Part shown: one piece after another, positions 8,049-16,285 of the stretch | How the letters are laid out: each line of letters begins with the position of its first letter | How positions within the stretch are numbered: the stretch's first letter is position 1 | Source: Nocardia neocaledoniensis | Lineage (GTDB): Bacteria; Actinomycetota; Actinomycetes; Mycobacteriales; Mycobacteriaceae | NCBI RefSeq assembly: GCF_003182135.1 | Contig: NZ_QGTL01000012.1 | Span: 1 to 64,000 of the forward strand | Direction: 5' to 3' | DNA: 64,000 nucleotides | Position numbers and translations under genes: made by a program | Notes under the pieces: model-generated | Database searches by the model: none | What the model was told of the DNA's origin: nothing | Seen by the model: only the letters and a program-made list of their open reading frames with translations

Positions 8049-9194
8049 ATGTCGTTCATCGACAGGCATCCGTCCACCGTCGCGGACTACGACGAGGCGC
8101 GGCGGCGGGCCCGGCTGCGGGAAACCCGCCTCGGCCACGGGTGGCGGCGATGGCGCCGAACCAGGCTGGTGGCCTTGCGATCACTCGGTGTGCTGCTGGT
8201 CGCGCTGCTCGTGTTCGTGCAGTACTGGGTGCACGACGTGGCCCCCGAACGCGAACGTCTGGCCCGCACCGATCCCGCCCTGCTCCCGGCCCACCTGCCC
8301 GCCGACGCGCGCGACTGGGACACCGCCGTGGTCGACCTCGTCGGGCTCGGCGGGCTCGACGCCACGCCGACCGCGAAGGCGCTGCCCGCGCTGAGCCGGT
8401 TCGGCGTGGTCTGGGCGGTGCGCTACGACAACGCCGGTATCGACACCAAGGTGATCGCCGACATGATCGTGCGCGCCGCCAGGTACGGCAACGTCCGAAA
8501 CATCATGCTGGTCGGACACAGTATGGGCGGGGTGGTCGCGCTCGAGGTGGCCCGGCACATCCACCTCGGCAGCGATCGCCGGCTGGTCGCGGTGATGCTG
8601 GACTGCACGCCGATGGATCTGGACGCCGTGCGGCCCGAAAGCCGCAGCCGCGGCGCGGATCTGGTGCGGTTGACGGGCTGGTTGCCGGGCGCGAGAGAGA
8701 GCAGGCTGTTGCGCTTCGCGGTCGAGATGGCCGCGCGGCGGGAACGATTCGCGCATCCGGGCGCGCTCCTGCCCGACCTCGATGTTCCCGCGTTGCGCGA
8801 CGTGGCCGCGGAAGTGTTGCGCGACAAGATCTTCTCGAAGAACGCCGCGAGCAACGGGCTGATCGAGGCCCAGTTCCTCGCGATCGTCGCGGGTGGCAGC
8901 GCCGCGGATCTGCGCGCGCTGGCCCGCCCGCAACCGGGCAAGCAGCGCCCGGCCATCGTGTTCCTGCGCCCGCGCGAGGCCTGGCGCGACCGGATCGTCG
9001 ACGTGGAGTACTCGCACGAGGTGCTGATCGAGCACGCCGGGGGCGTCGACGGCACCCTGCTGGTCGTCATGCCGCGCCGGACCGAGCACGCGAATCCGAT
9101 CCAGCGGCCCCAGGAGTACAACGCGATCATCGACTCCCAGGTGCTGCCGTTCGTGCGCCGCTACCAGGAGCAGATCCGGAACCTGCCGCCGTGA
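8049..9194 (+). CDS. Membrane-anchored alpha/beta hydrolase
   Basis: This 381-residue protein has a basic N-terminal 40 residues, then one hydrophobic helix (about 45-64, LGVLLVALLVFVQYWV). An alpha/beta-hydrolase domain follows, with the nucleophile elbow GHSMGG at 156-161 (Ser158) and a likely acid/His region near EYSHEVLIEHAGG. The catalytic domain would lie outside the membrane if the helix is a signal anchor. Lipase or esterase activity is the family expectation; the substrate is unknown. It ends one base before the convergent TetR gene. Confidence 0.75.
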   Translation: MSFIDRHPSTVADYDEARRRARLRETRLGHGWRRWRRTRLVALRSLGVLLVALLVFVQYWVHDVAPERERLARTDPALLPAHLPADARDWDTAVVDLVGLGGLDATPTAKALPALSRFGVVWAVRYDNAGIDTKVIADMIVRAARYGNVRNIMLVGHSMGGVVALEVARHIHLGSDRRLVAVMLDCTPMDLDAVRPESRSRGADLVRLTGWLPGARESRLLRFAVEMAARRERFAHPGALLPDLDVPALRDVAAEVLRDKIFSKNAASNGLIEAQFLAIVAGGSAADLRALARPQPGKQRPAIVFLRPREAWRDRIVDVEYSHEVLIEHAGGVDGTLLVVMPRRTEHANPIQRPQEYNAIIDSQVLPFVRRYQEQIRNLPP

Positions 9195-9779
9195 TCAGCG
9201 CACTCTGGTGCCCAGGATGGTGCGCACGCCGGCGAGGAACAGCTGCAGCCCGAAGTCGAAACGGGCGGTCGGGTCCGGTGTGTCGTGCAGGGGCGACGCG
9301 CCGTCGGGCAGCGCGCCGACCGAGTCCATCTGCATGCGCGACTGCTCGTCGACGGTCTGGCCGAGGACGTAGTAGAGCAGCGTGTAGGCGGTGAGCTCGG
9401 CTTCCTCCCTGGTCATCCCCGCGCGGATCACGATGCCCGCCAGGCGTTCCCGCGCCTTGCTCGTGGTCAGCCGGGAGGCGTAGGTGGCCGAGACCAGCTC
9501 CGCGCCGTCGCGGTAGGCCAGCAGGCAGTTCCGCAGCCGGTGGGCGAGTTCGGTGAGCTGTTCGGGCCACTCGGTGGCGGAGATGGGTTCGTCCATCGGG
9601 GCCAGGATGCGGTCGGCGACCGCGCCGAGCAGCGTCTGCTTGTCCTTGACGTGCCAGTACAGCGCGCCGGGCTGCACCTGCAGCGACCCGGCCAGCCTGC
9701 GCATCGTGAGGTCGGCCAGGCCGTACTGATCCAGAATCGCGACGGCGGCGTCGATCACGTCCGTCTTGCGCAGCTGCAC
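9195..9779 (-). CDS. bioQ: TetR-family regulator, probable BioQ biotin repressor
   Basis: This 194-residue TetR protein has an N-terminal HTH in residues about 20-60 (LTMRRLAGSLQVQPGALYWH, then VKDKQTLLG) and a TetR_C-type ligand domain. The GTG at 9779 is preferred over the ATG at 9824 because GAGGAAAGGA stands at Shine-Dalgarno distance from it. The gene is divergent from bioB, and the shared region holds a TGAAC-N3-GTTCA palindrome at 9846-9858. From memory, mycobacterial BioQ sits next to bioB and binds a TGAAC-N3-GTTAC-like box, so this is most likely the local biotin repressor. The identity is inferred from position plus operator. Confidence 0.72.
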   Translation of the reverse strand: MQLRKTDVIDAAVAILDQYGLADLTMRRLAGSLQVQPGALYWHVKDKQTLLGAVADRILAPMDEPISATEWPEQLTELAHRLRNCLLAYRDGAELVSATYASRLTTSKARERLAGIVIRAGMTREEAELTAYTLLYYVLGQTVDEQSRMQMDSVGALPDGASPLHDTPDPTARFDFGLQLFLAGVRTILGTRVR

Positions 9780-9835
9780 ACGAGTCCTTTCCTCGGAATT
9801 CACCCACCCGGGTGTCGTGACCATTGTGTAGCAGT

Positions 9836-9841
9836 TACCCT
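9836..9841 (+). promoter_or_regulatory. Probable bioB -10 box
   Basis: TACCCT lies 4 bases before the BioQ-type palindrome. Transcription would start inside the palindrome, so a bound repressor would block initiation. Confidence 0.5.
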
Positions 9842-9845
9842 AGCC

Positions 9846-9858
9846 TGAACACCGTTCA
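9846..9858. promoter_or_regulatory. BioQ-type operator
   Basis: TGAAC-ACC-GTTCA is a perfect 5-3-5 palindrome between the divergent TetR gene and bioB. It overlaps the predicted bioB transcription start. It differs by one half-site base from the mycobacterial BioQ box as I recall it. Confidence 0.7.
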
Positions 9859-9929
9859 AGTTGCACGGCCACGCCGGGTGGATCACACCCGTGTCACGTG
9901 CGACGCACCCGTCGAAGGGACTTCACGAC

Positions 9930-10943
9930 GTGACGCAGGCACCCGTCCAGACCGACATCCTGGCCATCGCCCGTGAGCAGGTGCTCGAGCGCGGCGAAGG
10001 TCTCACCGAGGAGCAGACCGTCGAGGTGCTGCGCCTGGGTGACGACCGCCTGGAAGCGCTGCTCGAGCTCGCCCACGAGGTGCGGATGAAGTGGTGCGGT
10101 CCCGAGGTCGAGGTCGAGGGCATCATCAGCCTCAAGACCGGCGGCTGCCCCGAGGACTGCCACTTCTGCTCCCAGTCGGGCCTGTTCCAGTCGCCGGTGC
10201 GCGCGGCCTGGCTCGACATCCCCAGCCTGGTCGAGGCGGCCAAGCAGACCGCCAAGACCGGCGCCACCGAGTTCTGCATCGTGGCGGCGGTGCGCGGGCC
10301 GGACGAGCGGCTGATGGCGCAGGTCGCCGCCGGTGTCGAGGCCATCCGCAACGAGGTCGACATCCAGGTCGCGTGCTCGCTGGGCATGCTCAACCAGGAG
10401 CAGGTCGACCAGCTCGCCGCCATGGGCGTGCACCGCTACAACCACAACCTCGAGACCGCCAAGTCGCACTTCCCGAAGGTCGTCACCACGCACACCTACG
10501 AGGAGCGCTGGGACACCCTGCGCATGGTCCGCGAGGCGGGCATGGAGGTGTGCTGCGGCGGCATCCTCGGTATGGGCGAGACCATCGAGCAGCGCGCCGA
10601 GTTCGCCGCGCAGCTGGCCTCGCTCGAGCCCGACGAGGTGCCGCTGAACTTCCTCAACCCGCGTCCGGGCACTCCCTTCGGCGACCTCGAGGTGCTGCCC
10701 GCCGCCGACGCGCTGCGCGCGATCGCCGCGTTCCGGCTCGCCCTGCCGCGCACCATCCTGCGCTTCGCCGGCGGCCGCGAGATCACCCTCGGCGACCTGG
10801 GTGCCAAGCAGGGCATGCTCGGCGGCATCAACGCCGTCATCGTCGGCAACTACCTCACCACGCTGGGTCGCCCGGCCGAGTCGGACCTCGATCTGCTCGG
10901 TGAGCTGAAGATGCCGATCAAGGCGCTCAACGAAACCCTCTGA
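9930..10943 (+). CDS. bioB: Biotin synthase
   Basis: This 337-residue radical-SAM enzyme inserts sulfur into dethiobiotin to form biotin. The SAM cluster motif is CPEDCHFC, Cys73, Cys77 and Cys80. YNHNLETAKSHFP and the FLNPRPGTPFGD segment are characteristic of BioB. The GTG at 9930 is chosen because GAAGGGA precedes it by 9 bases; the frame is open to 9861, but that would put the start inside the operator region. Directly downstream is the small accessory gene bsaP. Regulation is likely by the divergent TetR repressor through the palindrome at 9846. Confidence 0.96.
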   Translation: MTQAPVQTDILAIAREQVLERGEGLTEEQTVEVLRLGDDRLEALLELAHEVRMKWCGPEVEVEGIISLKTGGCPEDCHFCSQSGLFQSPVRAAWLDIPSLVEAAKQTAKTGATEFCIVAAVRGPDERLMAQVAAGVEAIRNEVDIQVACSLGMLNQEQVDQLAAMGVHRYNHNLETAKSHFPKVVTTHTYEERWDTLRMVREAGMEVCCGGILGMGETIEQRAEFAAQLASLEPDEVPLNFLNPRPGTPFGDLEVLPAADALRAIAAFRLALPRTILRFAGGREITLGDLGAKQGMLGGINAVIVGNYLTTLGRPAESDLDLLGELKMPIKALNETL

Positions 10944-10956
10944 CCCGGCGGCACAG

Positions 10957-10962
10957 TAGGGT
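10957..10962 (+). promoter_or_regulatory. Possible internal -10 box before bsaP
   Basis: TAGGGT is followed by 7 bases and the ATG at 10970. It may give bsaP a leaderless transcript in addition to read-through from bioB. Confidence 0.35.
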
Positions 10963-10969
10963 GACTGAC

Positions 10970-11179
10970 ATGGACGAGCGCTACAACCCGTTCACCGGCA
11001 AGCGGATCGTGCCGGGACTCGACGACGCCGTGCCGCAGGCCGCCGCGCTCGGGCTCGAACCGCCGCGGTTCTGCGAGCAGTGCGGCAGGCGCATGATCGT
11101 GCAGGTGAGCCCGGACGGTTGGTGGGCCAAGTGCTCGCGGCACGGGATCATCGAATCGGCACAGCTGGAACGGCGCTAG
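10970..11179 (+). CDS. bsaP: Biotin synthase auxiliary protein
   Basis: This 69-residue protein has a compact metal site: Cys35-x-x-Cys38, then Cys55-S-R-His58. Its LEPPRFCEQCGRRM and VSPDGWWAKCSRHG blocks match the actinobacterial protein found beside bioB (Rv1590-like), which is known to carry a 2Fe-2S cluster and support biotin synthase. It lies 26 bases after bioB. The ATG at 10970 is preferred to a GTG at 10961 because TAGGGT sits 7 bases upstream of the ATG. The stop codon shares a base with the next GTG start, so the following membrane protein is coupled to it. Confidence 0.85.
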   Translation: MDERYNPFTGKRIVPGLDDAVPQAAALGLEPPRFCEQCGRRMIVQVSPDGWWAKCSRHGIIESAQLERR

Positions 11180-11826
11180 TGGTCGCCGCGACCGGTGCGG
11201 CGCCGCGTCCGGAGGTGTTGCGCCGCGAGGTGATCGGGGTCGGCGTGGTGGCCGCGGCCGTGCTCGCGGTGAGCGCGCTGGCCGGGGTGGTGTGGGGTGT
11301 GCTCGCCCCGACCGAACGGCTGCGGGTGACCCAGCCCGGCCGCGCCGCCGTCCTCACCGGGGAGAGTCTGCACCTGTTCGACGCGGTCGGGATGTTCCTG
11401 TGCGTCGGCGCGGTGGTCGCGGTGCTGACCGTGGTCGCCGCGTGGCGGGTACGCGGCGTGCGCGGGCCCGCGCTGGTCGTCGGATTGCTGCTCGCCTCCG
11501 GTCTCGGTGCCGCGCTGATGCGGCTGGTCGGTGAGGGCGTCGCCGAATACCGCCATCCGCGACCGGACGACCCCGCGGTCGGCCAGATCGTCGCGCTGCC
11601 CGCCGAGGTCGGCACCGCGCTGGCGTTGCTGGTGCAGCCGTTCCTCGCCGCACTCGTGCTGCTGTTCCTGGCCGCGCTGCACCCGCGCACCGATCTCGGT
11701 TCGGGCACAGCGGGTTTGCTCGGTGACCTGCGTCCGGCCGATCCCGATGACTATCCGGTGGTCGAGGTGGCCGAGCAGTATCGGCCCAGCGGCGATTTCG
11801 ATTCGAGTCCGCAACCGCGCGCCTGA
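11179..11826 (+). CDS. DUF2567 membrane protein
   Basis: This 215-residue protein has about four hydrophobic segments (the first near VIGVGVVAAAVLAVSALAGV, the last near LLVQPFLAALVLLFLAAL) and an acidic, proline-containing tail. It corresponds to the Rv1591-type membrane protein found after bioB and bsaP in mycobacteria, assigned to DUF2567. The GTG start overlaps the bsaP stop (TAGTG). No function is established; its fixed position suggests a role linked to biotin or precursor transport, but that is inference. Confidence 0.7.
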   Translation: MVAATGAAPRPEVLRREVIGVGVVAAAVLAVSALAGVVWGVLAPTERLRVTQPGRAAVLTGESLHLFDAVGMFLCVGAVVAVLTVVAAWRVRGVRGPALVVGLLLASGLGAALMRLVGEGVAEYRHPRPDDPAVGQIVALPAEVGTALALLVQPFLAALVLLFLAALHPRTDLGSGTAGLLGDLRPADPDDYPVVEVAEQYRPSGDFDSSPQPRA

Positions 11827-11897
11827 GTGCCGTTTTCGCCGCCTCCGGTCGCTACCATCGCCGATATCGGCAGGTGGGCGGCTCGGGAGGAGCGGTC

Positions 11898-12431
11898 ATG
11901 GCATTCATCGGCGGTGGTCCGGTCGTCGAGGAACTGGACGCGAAATTCTGGCGACTCACCGAGCCGCTCACCTACCGCGGTGCGGTCGAAACCTTCACGG
12001 TCCCGGCCGGATTCCGCACCGACTTCGCCTCGGTACCCCGCGCGCTGGTCTGGTTGATCCCGCGCTACGGCGCCTACACCAGAGCCGCGATCCTGCACGA
12101 CTACCTGTGCCGCACCGACACGGTCGGCCGGGCCGACGCCGACGGGCTCTTCCGGCGCTGTCTGCGCGAATTCGACGTCTCCGTGCCGCGCCGCTGGATG
12201 ATGTGGGCCGCGGTGCGGCTGGGCAGCGGGCTGCGCGGCGCGACACCGGGCGACGTGGCGCGCTGGCTGCTGATCGCGGTGCCGTCGATCGTGTTCCTCG
12301 CGCTTCCCGTCGCGGTGGTGACGGTGGCGCTGTGGCTGTTCTGGGTGGTCGAACTGGTTTTCTGGGCGATCGGGCGGCTCGGCCACCGCAGCGCGGAGCC
12401 GCCGCCGACACCGCAGATGAAGACCGCGTAG
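11898..12431 (+). CDS. DUF1353 protein with C-terminal membrane helices
   Basis: This 177-residue protein carries the DUF1353 signature: FTVPAGFRTDFASVPR, then AAILHDYLCR, then a FRRCLREFDVS segment. DUF1353 is also common in phage genomes. About 50 hydrophobic residues follow (from WLLIAVPSIVFLALPVAV), making one or two membrane helices that phage versions usually lack. The ATG at 11898 follows GGGAGGAG at good spacing, and a TACCAT box lies further up at 11856. Function is unknown. Confidence 0.7.
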   Translation: MAFIGGGPVVEELDAKFWRLTEPLTYRGAVETFTVPAGFRTDFASVPRALVWLIPRYGAYTRAAILHDYLCRTDTVGRADADGLFRRCLREFDVSVPRRWMMWAAVRLGSGLRGATPGDVARWLLIAVPSIVFLALPVAVVTVALWLFWVVELVFWAIGRLGHRSAEPPPTPQMKTA

Positions 12432-12471
12432 TTCACCCGCAACGGGCGATGCGCGCGGGTGCGGGCGTGCC

Positions 12472-12477
12472 TAGCGT
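12472..12477 (+). promoter_or_regulatory. -10 box of the AI-2E gene
   Basis: TAGCGT ends 6 bases before the ATG at 12484, a leaderless arrangement. Confidence 0.5.
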
Positions 12478-12483
12478 CGCGAT

Positions 12484-13608
12484 ATGCGCATGCCAGGTCA
12501 GACCACCACGCCCGCTCCCGCCGCCTGGTCGATTCCGCGCGGGCTGATCGTGCTGCTCTCGGTCGCCGCCGCGGTGGTCGCCGTGGGCGGGATGAAGACC
12601 TTCGCCGGGGTGATCGCGCCGCTGTTCCTCGCGCTGATGCTCACCGTCGCGGTGCAGCCGGTGCAGACCTGGGCGCAACGGCGCGGCTGGCCCGCCTGGC
12701 TCGGCATGCTGCTCGCGTTCATCGCCGTGATGCTGATCCTGGTCGGACTCGGTGGGGCACTGGCGCTTTCGGCGTTCCAGCTCGCCTCCCAGCTGCCCGC
12801 CTACAGCGACAATCTCGACGACCTGCTCGCGCACGCGCGGGAGTGGCTGGCCACGCTGGGCGTCAGCGAGGACCAGATCCACAAGGCGTTGGAGGGCATC
12901 GACGTCCACAAGCTGGTCGGCTATCTCGACGAGCTGCTCGGCGGCGTGCTCGGTGTGTTCTCGAATCTGTTCTTCGTGGTGGCGCTGCTGCTGTTCATGG
13001 CGGTCGACGGGATGAGCATCCGCCAGCGCATGAGCGTGGTCACCCGGGAACGGCCCGCGATCGCGCACGCTCTCACCGAATTCGCCCTCGGCACCCGCAA
13101 ATACCTGGTGGTCTCGACCGTGTTCGGCGCCATCGTCGCGGTGCTCGACGGCGGCGCGCTGTGGCTGCTCGGCGTGCCGCTGCCGTTGCTGTGGGCGTTG
13201 CTGTCGTTCATCACCAACTACATCCCGAACATCGGCTTCGTCATCGGCGTCATCCCGCCGGCGCTGCTCGCGCTGCTCGATGGCGGGGTGTCGAAGATGA
13301 TCTGGGTGATCGTCGTGTACTCGGTGATCAACTTCGTGATCCAGTCGATCATCCAGCCCAAGTTCGTCGGCGACGCGGTCGGTTTGAGCGTCACCCTGAC
13401 GTTCCTGTCCCTGGTGTTCTGGTCCTGGGTGCTCGGCGGCCTCGGCGCCATCCTGGCCGTGCCGCTGACCCTGCTGGTGAAGGCCCTGCTCATCGATATC
13501 GACCCGTCCACGCGCTGGGTCGACGTCCTGATCGGCGCCCCGCTCACCGAGGCCGAAGAGGACGACGAGCGCGCGGAGCCCGACGCGCCCGCACCGGATC
13601 CGGCGTGA
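12484..13608 (+). CDS. AI-2E family transporter
   Basis: This 374-residue membrane protein of the AI-2E/TqsA/PerM family has about eight hydrophobic helices. The family core LLSFITNYIPNIGFVIGVIP and the IIQPKFVGDAVGLS motif are clear. The C-terminal 30 residues are acidic and disordered. Members export small molecules or act as Na+/H+ antiporters; the TqsA link to autoinducer-2 does not transfer safely to actinobacteria. The stop overlaps the GTG of the next gene. Confidence 0.85.
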   Translation: MRMPGQTTTPAPAAWSIPRGLIVLLSVAAAVVAVGGMKTFAGVIAPLFLALMLTVAVQPVQTWAQRRGWPAWLGMLLAFIAVMLILVGLGGALALSAFQLASQLPAYSDNLDDLLAHAREWLATLGVSEDQIHKALEGIDVHKLVGYLDELLGGVLGVFSNLFFVVALLLFMAVDGMSIRQRMSVVTRERPAIAHALTEFALGTRKYLVVSTVFGAIVAVLDGGALWLLGVPLPLLWALLSFITNYIPNIGFVIGVIPPALLALLDGGVSKMIWVIVVYSVINFVIQSIIQPKFVGDAVGLSVTLTFLSLVFWSWVLGGLGAILAVPLTLLVKALLIDIDPSTRWVDVLIGAPLTEAEEDDERAEPDAPAPDPA

Positions 13609-14012
13609 CGGCTCCCGCGCTCGATCCGCCGTGGCGGCGCGGGCTGACCGCGAGCATCGCGCTGCTCGCGGTCGCGCTGCTGCTGGTCGACGGTGTGCTC
13701 GCGATCCTGCGCGGGATCGCGGGCCTGGCCGGCGACGAGATCTTCGGCACCCCAACGGGGTACACGTTTCGTCTGGATGCCACCGCCTGGGGCTGGATCC
13801 ACCTCGCCGTCGGCATCGGTGGTGTCGCGGTGGCTCTCGGGCTGATCCTGAGCGCCACCTGGGCGCGGCTGATCACCATCGGGCTCGCCGCGCTGTCGAT
13901 CGTCGTGAACTTCCTGTCGCTGCCGTACTGCCCGTGGTGGTCGGCGATCCTGCTCGGCCTCGACGTCGCGATCATCTGGGCGGTCGCGCACTGGGAGCCG
14001 GAACCGTCCTGA
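13605..14012 (+). CDS. DUF7144-type four-helix membrane protein
   Basis: This 135-residue protein has four hydrophobic helices. The order of an inter-helix stretch containing TGYTF, a WGWIHLAVG helix and the LPYCPWWSAILLGLDVAIIW end is characteristic of small actinobacterial DUF7144 proteins. The GTG start overlaps the AI-2E stop, so the two are co-translated. Function is unknown. Confidence 0.72.
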   Translation: MTAPALDPPWRRGLTASIALLAVALLLVDGVLAILRGIAGLAGDEIFGTPTGYTFRLDATAWGWIHLAVGIGGVAVALGLILSATWARLITIGLAALSIVVNFLSLPYCPWWSAILLGLDVAIIWAVAHWEPEPS

Positions 14013-14084
14013 AATTCGGTGGCGGGCGCGGCTGCCGCTCGCCTACCCTCGGCTCACCGAATTCCGCTGGGGGAGGACCTGACC

Positions 14085-14252
14085 ATGCGCGCCCGAGAGA
14101 CAGCGAGCACCGAACAACCCGCCGAGCGGCCCGATCTCGTCGCGTGGCGACGCCGGCACGCGCTGCGCAGTTCCTCGGCCGCGACGGCCGTGCCGAGCGG
14201 GCGGACCTATCGGCGCGCGGCGAAGCATCGCGATCGCCGGTACGACAGCTGA
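14085..14252 (+). CDS. Small Arg-rich hypothetical protein
   Basis: This 55-residue reading frame has a strong Shine-Dalgarno, GGGGGAGGA, 7 bases before its ATG and a TACCCT box at 14043-14048. The translation is basic and hydrophilic, with no membrane segment. It resembles no family I know. The upstream signals are the reason to call it; the protein itself gives little support. Confidence 0.5.
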   Translation: MRARETASTEQPAERPDLVAWRRRHALRSSSAATAVPSGRTYRRAAKHRDRRYDS

Positions 14253-14292
14253 GCCCGGCCCCGGCCACGGCCGGCTGTGCCATGCTCTGGTG

Positions 14293-15240
14293 ATGGACAG
14301 CGCCGCGGACCCGGCAGCCGCGCGAGCCGAGTTCGATCGGTTCGTCGCTCCGCTGCGCGCGGAACTCCACGTGCACTGCTACCGCTTCCTCGGCTCGATC
14401 CACGATGCCGACGACGCCGTGCAGGAAACGCTGCTGCGCGCCTGGCGCTCCCTGGACACCCTCGCCGACACGGGAAAGCTCCGGCCGTGGCTGTACAAGA
14501 TCGCGACCAACCGCTGCCTGACCATGATCGAGCGCCGCGGCAAGCGGGAACTGCCGATGGACCACACGGAGACGCCGGCGGCTGAACGGGTGTGGCTGGA
14601 GCCCTACCCGGGCGCCGGTGTCGGGGAGCCCGGGCCGGAAGCGAGATACACCGCGCGGGAGGCCGTGGAGCTGGCCTTCGTGGCGCTGCTGCAGCAATTG
14701 CCCGGCGTGCAGCGCGGTGTGCTGATCCTGCGCGATGTCCTCGGGTTCTCGGCGAACGAGACCGCCGAGCTGCTCGAGGTGAGCCTCGCCTCGGCCAACA
14801 GCGCCCTGCAACGCGCCCGCGGGCACATCGCGCGCGGCACGTCGAGCCCGTCGCACGATCCGGACGACCCCGGCACGGTCCGGCTGGCCCAGCGCTACGC
14901 GGCCGCGTGGGAGGCCGCCGATGTGGCGGGCATCGTCGCCCTGTTCGCCGCCGACGCGCGCTACGCCATGCCGCCGCTGCCCGAGTGGTACGCCGGGCGG
15001 CCGGCCATCGAGGACTTCCTGGTGACCGGTCCGCTGCGCTGGCGCTGGCGCTTCCTGCCGACGCGGGCCAACGGTCAACCCGCGTTCGGCACCTACAACT
15101 GGGATGCCGAGAGCGGCTTGTTCGTGGCCATGGCCCTCGACGTGCTGACCGTCCGGGACGGCGCGATCACCGAGGTGATGTCCTTCCTCGACCCCGCCCT
15201 GTTCGGCCGGTTCGGCCTGCCCGACACCGTCGGCGACTGA
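14293..15240 (+). CDS. ECF sigma factor with C-terminal SnoaL domain
   Basis: This 315-residue protein has sigma region 2 in residues about 10-80 (HCYRFLGSIHDADDAVQETLLRAW is its hallmark, here spanning the DDAVQETLLRAW core) and region 4 at about 130-180 (VLGFSANETAELLEVSLASA). An NTF2/SnoaL-like domain follows from about 195. This architecture matches the TIGR02960/SigG-like group, where the SnoaL tail replaces an anti-sigma factor as regulator. There is indeed no anti-sigma gene next to it. The ATG at 14293 sits 6 bases after CATGCT. The next gene is a free-standing SnoaL protein, possibly a target or partner. Confidence 0.85.
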   Translation: MDSAADPAAARAEFDRFVAPLRAELHVHCYRFLGSIHDADDAVQETLLRAWRSLDTLADTGKLRPWLYKIATNRCLTMIERRGKRELPMDHTETPAAERVWLEPYPGAGVGEPGPEARYTAREAVELAFVALLQQLPGVQRGVLILRDVLGFSANETAELLEVSLASANSALQRARGHIARGTSSPSHDPDDPGTVRLAQRYAAAWEAADVAGIVALFAADARYAMPPLPEWYAGRPAIEDFLVTGPLRWRWRFLPTRANGQPAFGTYNWDAESGLFVAMALDVLTVRDGAITEVMSFLDPALFGRFGLPDTVGD

Positions 15241-15348
15241 TTCCTCGCCCGGCGATTACTCCGGCGCCCACTCCGGGGTCATATCGGTAGTGGGACGTTC
15301 CCACCGCCGGCCCCCCGATCGGGCGCGGCGCCAGGAAGGGAGACCGAC

Positions 15349-15780
15349 ATGTCGGCAGACGAACACCAGATCCGCACCCTGATCCACCAGTGGGCCGCCG
15401 CGGTCCGCGCGGGCGACCTCGACGGAGTCGTGGCCGACCACGCGGCCGACATCGTCATGTTCGACGTGCCGCCACCGCAGCGCGGCGTCCGTGGCATCGA
15501 CGCCTACCGGGCGACGTGGCCGCCGTTCTTCACCTGGCTCGTCGACGGATCGTCCTTCGACATCGTCGACCTGTCGGTGACGGCGGGCGCCGACACCGCG
15601 TTCGCGCACGCGCTGCTGCGGTGCGGGCGCCCCGAAGACCTTGCCGCCGAACCGGATACGCGCCTGCGGCTCACCCTCGGCCTGCGCAAGGAAGCCGGGC
15701 GGTGGGTGGTCGCGCACGAGCACCACTCGTTCCCCGACGCCACCGTGGCCGACCCGGCCGCGCTCAGCTCGCGCGGGTGA
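15349..15780 (+). CDS. SnoaL-like (NTF2 fold) protein
   Basis: This 143-residue protein matches SnoaL/DUF4440 proteins: an N-terminal helix pair (IRTLIHQWAAAVRAGDLDGV), the VMFDVPPP strand, and a terminal GRWVVAHEHHSFP strand. The ATG follows GGAAGGGAGA. These small cone-shaped proteins are enzymes or ligand binders; the role here is unknown. Its last 17 bases overlap the convergent deazaflavin-protein gene. Confidence 0.8.
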   Translation: MSADEHQIRTLIHQWAAAVRAGDLDGVVADHAADIVMFDVPPPQRGVRGIDAYRATWPPFFTWLVDGSSFDIVDLSVTAGADTAFAHALLRCGRPEDLAAEPDTRLRLTLGLRKEAGRWVVAHEHHSFPDATVADPAALSSRG

Positions 15781-16240
15781 GGGTCACCAGCGGGAGCGGC
15801 TTGTCGGTCTTGGACTGGTAGTCGGCCAGCAGCGGGTTCTGCGCCATCGCCCAGGCGGCGAACTCGGCGTAGCGGTCCCCGGTGAGGACATCGGCTGTGG
15901 CGGCGAACTTCTCGCCGCCCAGCTCGATCGTCACCTCGGGATTCGCCTTGGCGTTGTGGTACCAGGCCGGATAGCGGTCCTCCATGAAGGAGCTGACGTA
16001 GAGCACGTCGTCGCGGTAGAGCGCGCCGAGCGGAACCACGTGCGGCGTACCGCTCTTGGCGCCGGTGGTGGTGAGCAACAGCAGGGTCGCCCCCGCGTAG
16101 TCGCCGCCGACCTTGCCGTCGTTCTCCCGGAACTCCCGGATCACGTCGTCGTTCCAGCCGGCCATCTCGTCGGGGGAGTACTCCCTGTTCCACGGTGCGT
16201 CGGGATCGTCGTAGGAAGTGACCTGCTTGTCTGCGTCCAT
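15764..16240 (-). CDS. Deazaflavin (F420)-dependent nitroreductase-family protein
   Basis: This 158-residue protein belongs to the Ddn/DUF385 family of split-barrel proteins that bind F420H2. Typical phrases are LLLLTTTGAKSGTPHVVPLG, YVSSFMEDRYPAWYHNAKANP and VTIELGGEKF. Members reduce quinones, nitroaromatics or other electron-poor compounds. The ATG at 16240 has CACACT 6 bases upstream. The 3' end overlaps the SnoaL gene by 17 bases. The substrate is unknown. Confidence 0.85.
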   Translation of the reverse strand: MDADKQVTSYDDPDAPWNREYSPDEMAGWNDDVIREFRENDGKVGGDYAGATLLLLTTTGAKSGTPHVVPLGALYRDDVLYVSSFMEDRYPAWYHNAKANPEVTIELGGEKFAATADVLTGDRYAEFAAWAMAQNPLLADYQSKTDKPLPLVTLTRAS

Positions 16241-16285
16241 GTCCGAAGTGTGGCAGGGACCACCGACAGGTTTCGGGGCGCGAGA

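Noticed and set aside
8049..9194. Secreted lipase
   Set aside because: The N-terminal helix is preceded by about 44 mostly charged residues and shows no cleavage site, so a membrane anchor is more likely than a signal peptide.
9780..9824. Upstream ATG start (9824) for the BioQ-like gene
   Set aside because: It adds 15 residues before the normal TetR N-terminus, while GAGGAAAGGA stands correctly before the GTG at 9779.
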